NCBI GenBank assembly: GCA_029582265.1
Contig: CM055823.1
Coordinates: forward strand, 8,778,821 to 8,842,820
Source of the DNA: Zoroaster sp. YZ-2022
Lineage: Eukaryota > Echinodermata > Asteroidea > Forcipulatida > Zoroasteridae
Direction: 5' to 3'
Length of the DNA stretch: 64,000 nt
The position numbers and the translations under genes were made by a program. This document shows, piece by piece, positions 59,206 through 64,000 of this stretch. The stretch's first letter is position 1; every line of letters begins with the position of its first letter. Under the pieces are notes generated by a model. It had not been told where the DNA came from. It did no database searches and saw nothing but the letters and a program-made list of their open reading frames with translations.

Positions 59206-59951
59206 CTTAAAAGAACAGGAAAAATGCATTAGGGCTATACTTAAATGAATATCAATACAGTTATATAGGATTACAAATTGGAACCTGACTATACGTCATA
59301 ATAGTAAAGACATTGGAACTATTCCATTAGGATGATTTATATATGAAATACTCTTCATTGTACTATCTTACAATCTTTTAGAGTGAAGACACAATGGCCA
59401 AACTAGTGGATGAAACGTGATGTGTGTTCCACCAAACAAATGACATAGATCTGTGTGTGTGTGTGTTATATAATACAAAATATTTTGGTAACGTTTGGTA
59501 CTATTTCCAAAACATTTCTAGTTTAATAAAATCCCAAATCCATAGGTGAGAATCAAACATTTATGCCACGGATCACTCATGCAGAGGGATGGACGAGGGC
59601 GGATCATTGGGGAGGGGGAATGGCCTCCCAAAAGACTTTTCTCAAAGCCACCTGCCCCATCCCCGTAAATCCACCCCTCCAGCATAAAGGTGTACTGAAA
59701 CTTCTGTTCTAGTCTATTGATGGTGGATGGGTGGATGAAGAGGTCGCACAACGCTTCCCTGGTTTTGGGCTTGAAATGTATTAATATCGTTTTCATGTAA
59801 TTTATTTGTTAATGCAAGAAACAAAAATCAATTTTCTAATTCGTGATTTGTTTTGCCACAAATATTTTGCCTAGTAGGGGTTGAGGCTGTGCGAACTGGG
59901 TTTCCCACCCCCATGTTAGTCAAATCCTGGATCCGTCACTGATTCCATGTG

Positions 59952-59984
<33 letters not shown>

Positions 59985-60118
59985 TCTAAGTAACAATCGA
60001 TGCCAATATTTTTCTGAAGTACATAGAAAGACGTTGGTAATCATATGCAATGCATGATATAAACCACAGCTGGATACATCTTCACGATGATTATCAAACA
60101 AACATTTCAAAACTTTAC
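59206..60118. other. Intron
   Basis: Contains an (AC)n/C-run patch at 59950-59982. A CCAAATCCATAGG stretch at 59531-59544 leads into the ORF at 59518-59796, which has no splice support. Confidence 0.4.
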
Positions 60119-60181
60119 CTGACATTGTTATATTCCGCCCAGTATCCTTGGCAGACTGGGGATGAGATGTTTGGGAAAGAT
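60119..60181 (-). CDS. Tail exon B2, Ser/Thr-rich
   Basis: Acceptor CTACTTTTACAG| before 60181 and donor TCAG|GTAAAG at 60119/60118. The 63-nt exon, phase 1-1, encodes LSQTSHPQSAKDTGRNITMS. Its donor and downstream intron (GTAAAG..TTTTGAAATGTTTGTTTGA) match the exon at 37954-38222, so the two are paralogous or allelic. One N-glycosylation-type NIT is present, but the topology is unknown. Confidence 0.6.
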
Positions 60182-60237
60182 CTGTAAAAGTAGATGGATA
60201 ATATACCATTGGTAATTATCAAATATCAATTACATGT

Positions 60238-60400
60238 ATTAGGATACAGTTGTTATTGCCACAGCCGTACTCTGCAAAACCTGCAGTAAAATAACACTAA
60301 TGATGTCAACTTTATTCTTTCATAGTGTTCATATTGGGCAAATATGAACACCAGTGTATAGCCCTAGTCCTACTGCAAAATGGGGGTGTTAAAATAACAC
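60238..60400. repeat. Interspersed repeat shared with 38.35 and 39.28 kb
   Basis: AGGATACAGTTGTTATTG, CCGTACTCTGCAAAA and, later, CTACTGCAAAATGG..GGTGTTAAAATAACACC. Same element type as 38345-38430 and related to the termini at 15063-15315. Its shared position relative to exons supports segmental duplication. Confidence 0.65.
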
Positions 60401-60587
60401 CAATGGAACCAACAGCCCAGTCATGGGCAATCTTCCCTACACCCCCTTTGCCACAGGAAATAAGGCACTTAATGAAACCGCCCTCAAATATCTTTTCATA
60501 CTCGAGAGTTCTTTGTGTGTTCTATATTTATATGGACGCTTTTTCAATTGCAATGTGTGTGGTAGTGTGCTTTTAATGATGGGTTAC

Positions 60588-60677
60588 CTTTGTCAGCAGC
60601 AACCTCTGAAGGATCTCTCAACACTGGACCAATTTCCTGAGAATGGCTTGGCTGATCACCTGTGAGAGACATTACTT
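60588..60677 (-). CDS. Tail exon B1
   Basis: Acceptor TTTTGTTTTTACAG| before 60677 and donor AAAG|GTAACC at 60588/60587. The 90-nt exon, phase 1-1, encodes VMSLTGDQPSHSQEIGP then VLRDPSEVAADK. Polar and probably disordered. The first bases (ATGTCTCTCACA) recur at 38.52 kb, where a clear exon cannot be built. Gap 2 lies just upstream in minus-strand sense, so the exon before it is unknown. Confidence 0.55.
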
Positions 60678-60727
60678 CTGTAAAAACAAAACCAGATATA
60701 TACACATCCACAAGTTAAATTTGATTT

Positions 60728-60834
60728 GAAGCTTTGCATGATGGATTGGAAATTAGAAGATTACGTTTATGGGTAACACCATGTCTAATAATCTCGTCTT
60801 GGAAGACAGTGTGACAGTTCTGAAAATAACCGGT
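60728..60834 (+). mobile_element. Truncated divergent copy of the palindromic repeat, cut by gap
   Basis: AGCTTTGCATGATGGATTGG, GGGTAACACCATGTCTAATA and AGTTCTGAAAATAACCGG follow the order of the left arm of the copies at 20.2 and 47.4 kb. The sequence enters the N gap where the mirrored centre would start, so the palindrome may have caused the gap. Confidence 0.5.
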
Positions 60835-61334
60835 NNNNNNNNNNNNNNNNNNNNNNNNNNNNNNNNNNNNNNNNNNNNNNNNNNNNNNNNNNNNNNNNNN
60901 NNNNNNNNNNNNNNNNNNNNNNNNNNNNNNNNNNNNNNNNNNNNNNNNNNNNNNNNNNNNNNNNNNNNNNNNNNNNNNNNNNNNNNNNNNNNNNNNNNNN
61001 NNNNNNNNNNNNNNNNNNNNNNNNNNNNNNNNNNNNNNNNNNNNNNNNNNNNNNNNNNNNNNNNNNNNNNNNNNNNNNNNNNNNNNNNNNNNNNNNNNNN
61101 NNNNNNNNNNNNNNNNNNNNNNNNNNNNNNNNNNNNNNNNNNNNNNNNNNNNNNNNNNNNNNNNNNNNNNNNNNNNNNNNNNNNNNNNNNNNNNNNNNNN
61201 NNNNNNNNNNNNNNNNNNNNNNNNNNNNNNNNNNNNNNNNNNNNNNNNNNNNNNNNNNNNNNNNNNNNNNNNNNNNNNNNNNNNNNNNNNNNNNNNNNNN
61301 NNNNNNNNNNNNNNNNNNNNNNNNNNNNNNNNNN
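60835..61334. other. Assembly gap (500 N)
   Basis: Exactly 500 N; the true size is unknown. Exons of the minus-strand gene, including any DHHC exons, could be missing here. Confidence 1.
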
Positions 61335-61891
61335 CAGACATCGTTCACAGGTAGGCAAACGCAAGTTCAAACTCAGTTGTTAGCAAAATGCGATATACAT
61401 GTAACCACTATATAAACTCAATCATTATACATGTTTTTATTCCAAACTGCGATAAACGTCACGCCAGCTTCTCTGCAATCTGCCATATATACATAACAGC
61501 AAAAGAAACGTCACCCCTAAAAATATTTATTATTTTCATTTTATAATTAATATAATTTGTTTAATGAAGAATATTATGAGTATGGAGTGTAACACGAACA
61601 CAATGTGGCAAATTTGGTTGACCTCAAAATTCGTCATGCATGACGTCTGAGGACACATAAGCTAAACATGTTCTCAGGCTTATCAAAATTTTCTTTTGCT
61701 GTTATGTATACATGTATATATCCTCTCAGCCAAATTGATATATAGTGTTTTGCTATGAAACTCTTCATTTTTAACGGACAGTACCTGAATAGTGTGCGTT
61801 TGTAAACAAGACAAATGCCAGACCCCATCAGTAGTCTGATGGTCTGATTTACAGAATGCAAACAGTAGTGTATTATCAGACGTTCCCTTAC
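61335..61891. other. Intron
   Basis: Sequence between the gap and the membrane exon; no exon seen. The ORF at 61634-61906 partly overlaps the exon in another frame and is not used. Confidence 0.4.
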
Positions 61892-62031
61892 CTTAATAAA
61901 CAGCAAATAAAGATGATTGACAATACCCCAAGGCCAAATTTGTAGGCATAAGAAACACTAAGATCTGGGATGAAGCCGACCAGGATCATGATGATGGCTG
62001 GTAGACACCACATCACGTACTTCCTGAAATC
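61892..62031 (-). CDS. ZDHHC17: ZDHHC17-like membrane exon
   Basis: Acceptor CCTTTCTTTATCCAG| before 62031 and donor AAG|GTAAGG at 61892/61891. The 140-nt exon starts in phase 0 and ends in phase 2. It encodes DFRKYVMWCLPAIIMILVG, FIPDLSVSYAYKFGLGV and LSIIFICCLLR: a basic start and two hydrophobic segments. The pattern FR..VM...P....LVGFI.DL at the first membrane helix is what follows the ankyrin domain in ZDHHC17/13 proteins (family knowledge). It lies downstream of ankyrin exon copy 2 in the right order. The remaining ankyrin exon(s) expected between them were not found, and no DHHC Cys-rich exon is visible. Confidence 0.7.
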
Positions 62032-62269
62032 CTGGATAAAGAAAGGGCAGACCAAACAATTAAAATTAAAATTAAGGGACCCTCACCAATCTCGCCCGCA
62101 AAAACCACTGGGTCATTCTCCCAGTATTATTGGGAGACTTGCCTGGAAAAGCAGTGATGAAGCTGCAGTCCTCAACTAAACTTCCATCGTTAACTCCCTA
62201 ATCCATTGACAAAAGAGTGCTCCTGAAGGGTATAGACCTTTTGAATTGCCAATTAAGCCTTTCCATTGT

Positions 62270-62610
62270 GTGGACTGATCAATAGAGTCATCAGAATGTG
62301 GATTTGAATCCCAACCACGACCATGGTGCTTGTGTCCTTGAGCAAGACACTTTACCATAATTGCTTCTCTCCACCCAGGGGTTAAATGGGTACCTGTGAG
62401 GGCAGAGTTGGTTGATTAGCCCTATATACGCTGTAATGGCAGCAATTGAGCTGTATACTCCCCAGGGAGATGAGATGGTTTCAGGAATGATTTATGAACC
62501 TTATGAGCCTGATGAGCAGGGGTAATGATATAATGCGCCTTGAGCACCACTCAGTTGGTGGATACGTGCGCTATATAAGTCCACACATTATTATAATTAT
62601 TATTATTATT
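62270..62610 (+). mobile_element. tRNA-derived SINE, head truncated
   Basis: ATCAGAATGTGGATTTGAAT is a mutated B-box region. Then follow GTGCTTGTGTCCTTGAGCAA, CTGTATACTCCCCAGGGAG, GGATACGTGCGCTATATAAG and a TTATTA tail, as in the SINEs at 12.7 and 52 kb. The A box is missing. Lies in the intron between membrane exon and ankyrin exon copy 2. Confidence 0.88.
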
Positions 62611-62799
62611 AAAATAGTGAAAATTCATTTAGACTGTTTGTATTCATTCCAATATTTATCTGTCTTCTGATGACGAAAATTAAGTTATTTCACTTATTTT
62701 ATTTAAATGATATCAACAAAATATAAGGAATGTTTGATAACATCATCAACTTTACACCAAGTTTTATGTAAAACTGTGATCATTAACCCTAACCACCCT

Positions 62800-63030
62800 A
62801 AATCCATCAAAATCGTCTAAGGTGCACTTTTGGGGAAACATTCAGCACTGTTGGAAACTGGTACATTCACCTCAAATGGGATAAAATTACGACCTGGGAA
62901 GAAAATACAGGCCATACATGTAAGTGCTGAATATGAAAGATAAACGAAAATGCATGTGTGCATTTTGAGGATAAGGGAATGTTTCCAAAAGTGCACTGGT
63001 GGATTTTGGAGGATTCAGGAAGGTTCCTAG
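62800..63030. mobile_element. Foldback element with arms of about 45 bp
   Basis: AATCCATCAAAATCGTCTAA, GGTGCACTTTTGGGGAAACA on the left mirror TGTTTCCAAAAGTGCACTGG, TGGATTTTGGAGGATTCAGG on the right. Related to the CATCAAAATCCACC repeats at 55.7-56.0 kb. Confidence 0.7.
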
Positions 63031-63140
63031 CCAGAATACCTAGGGGGTTAGGGTTAAAGAAGGTTCCTAGCCAGAATACCTATAGGGGGTTAGGGTTAAG
63101 GAAGGTTCCTAGCCAGAATACCTAGGGGGTTAGGGTTAAT
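63020..63140. repeat. 40-bp tandem repeat, three copies
   Basis: Unit AGGTTCCTAGCCAGAATACC then TAGGGGGTTAGGGTTAA(A/G)GA. Each unit contains one GGGTTAGGGTTAA, which looks telomere-like but is only part of the unit. Confidence 0.93.
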
Positions 63141-63648
63141 GTTTTTCAAGATAACTAATAGTGTATAAGTGACTTTAACCCTCCTACAATCAGTGCAATT
63201 TTTGAAGCAACCCATTCAGGCCACTCCAAGCTGTTGCGGTTGTTGCCAGTGGCCTCATATGGTTACCCTTCTGTGCACTGTCACACCACTGAGATTGCAG
63301 GGTAAAGTGGTCTCCCAAATGTTGATACATTGCAGGCCATATTAATGTTCAAACAACCAGCTCCAACCAGATGACCATGTATTTTGACTGTAAATACACC
63401 TATACAAAACTACTAAAGACTGTGGTTTGTAATGGCCTTCAGTGTGTGTTGAGTACATGTATGTAATCGGAGATGGTCTTATTTACAGTGGCCTTGGGTG
63501 GCACTGTATGGGTTGATTTTATGAGATTACTTGGAAAGGACAGCAGCGGCTTGTCTGCTTTAAAGGTTGATGAAGAACAGGAAATTTTGTGGATCAGAGT
63601 GGCCTCCATGTGAAGTAGGGTTAATAAGCATATGTTGTATACACTTAC

Positions 63649-63933
63649 GAAAATGTCCTGTAACACGCCCACATGAGTGGAGACATTCCATTACCATCCA
63701 GCATGTTAGCATCCTGTCCCTTAGCGATCAGGTATGCCACAATCGCTGTGTGTCCATACTGACAGGCTAGGTGTATCCCGCTGACACCCTCCCCATCTCG
63801 AAGCGACGGGTCCGCTCCGTATTGCATGAGTACCACCATGGGGAGGTGACCTTGACGAGATCCCCAGTGCAGAGGTGTGGAGTTCAGATCCCCACCGAGC
63901 TGATCAATGATTGCACCTTGATTGATGAGGTAC
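63649..63933 (-). CDS. ZDHHC17: ZDHHC17/HIP14-like ankyrin-repeat exon, copy 2
   Basis: Same exon as 31928-32215, with acceptor before 63933 and donor TTTTC|GTAAGTG at 63649/63648. It is 285 nt: one codon shorter, because VVLLMQYG of copy 1 is VVLMQYG here. The rest ([50 protein letters not shown]) is the same. The closing RTFS fits the family better than copy 1. Intron flanks on both sides are also nearly identical (63561-64000), so this is a genomic duplication or two alleles, not a retrocopy. It is followed downstream by the membrane exon at 61892. The 5' exons lie beyond the right edge. Confidence 0.88.
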
Positions 63934-64000
63934 CTGAGAAAAAGGATTTGGAGTGAAACATTGATATTATCAGACAGCGTATCTCCTGCCAGTTCAAAAG

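Noticed and set aside
63020..63140. Interstitial telomere
   Set aside because: Only one or two TTAGGG per 40-bp unit, not a telomeric run.

Overview
The window reads as nuclear DNA of a metazoan, most likely a marine invertebrate and possibly a deuterostome. It has GT-AG introns, Tx1-like and CR1/L2-like LINE remains, a Penelope-like element, tRNA-derived SINEs, hAT and mariner MITEs, long microsatellites and a ZDHHC17/HIP14-like gene. I cannot name the species. Gene density is very low, repeats dominate, and there are two 500-base N gaps (30965-31464 and 60835-61334). LAYOUT 1-31 kb: a decayed minus-strand Tx1-like LINE (1-5600) is followed by a (TTTA)n block, a mariner MITE (6794-7055) and a broken Penelope-like element (7418-9480) whose end carries a good hammerhead ribozyme candidate. 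A terminal exon of a probably extracellular repeat protein lies at 9936-10807, with a poly(A) signal. Next come hAT, SINE and foldback elements, a two-exon piece of a small secreted-protein gene (20112-21010), a LINE 3' fragment, a divergent roughly 150-bp satellite (22.9-24.2 kb), a 1.1-kb (TAA)n tract and the N-terminal part of another LINE pol ORF that runs into the first gap. LAYOUT 31-64 kb: the minus strand carries pieces of a duplicated gene related to ZDHHC17. A nearly identical ankyrin exon occurs twice, at 31928-32215 and 63649-63933. The right-hand copy is followed in order by a membrane exon (61892-62031), gap 2, and small Ser/Thr/Gly-rich exons at 60588-60677, 60119-60181, 59131-59205 and 58530-58570 (stop), with a candidate poly(A) signal near 57550. 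A second set of related exons lies at 39460-39545, 37954-38222 and 35773-35910. Most tail exons have symmetric phase 1-1 boundaries, which would allow shuffling or skipping without a frame change. This second set is packed with minisatellites: 45-bp (34.7-35.8 kb), about 101-bp (36.0-36.7 kb), 54-bp inside an exon (38.0 kb), 42-bp (38.7-39.3 kb), a roughly 62-bp unit with a tRNA-like A box (39.6-40.0 kb), and a 6.1-kb array of 46-bp units (40.2-46.3 kb). The 45-bp array repeats an exon-intron boundary, so each unit carries a strong 5' splice-site match and an open 15-codon frame. KEY POINTS: the most unusual items are (1) the array of about 24 splice donors, (2) the duplicated ankyrin/membrane/tail gene in which no DHHC exon is seen, and (3) a family of palindromic insertions with 12-13-bp target-site duplications and hammerhead-like boxes matching the end of the Penelope-like element. 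All functional statements rest on reading the sequence by eye, without database searches.
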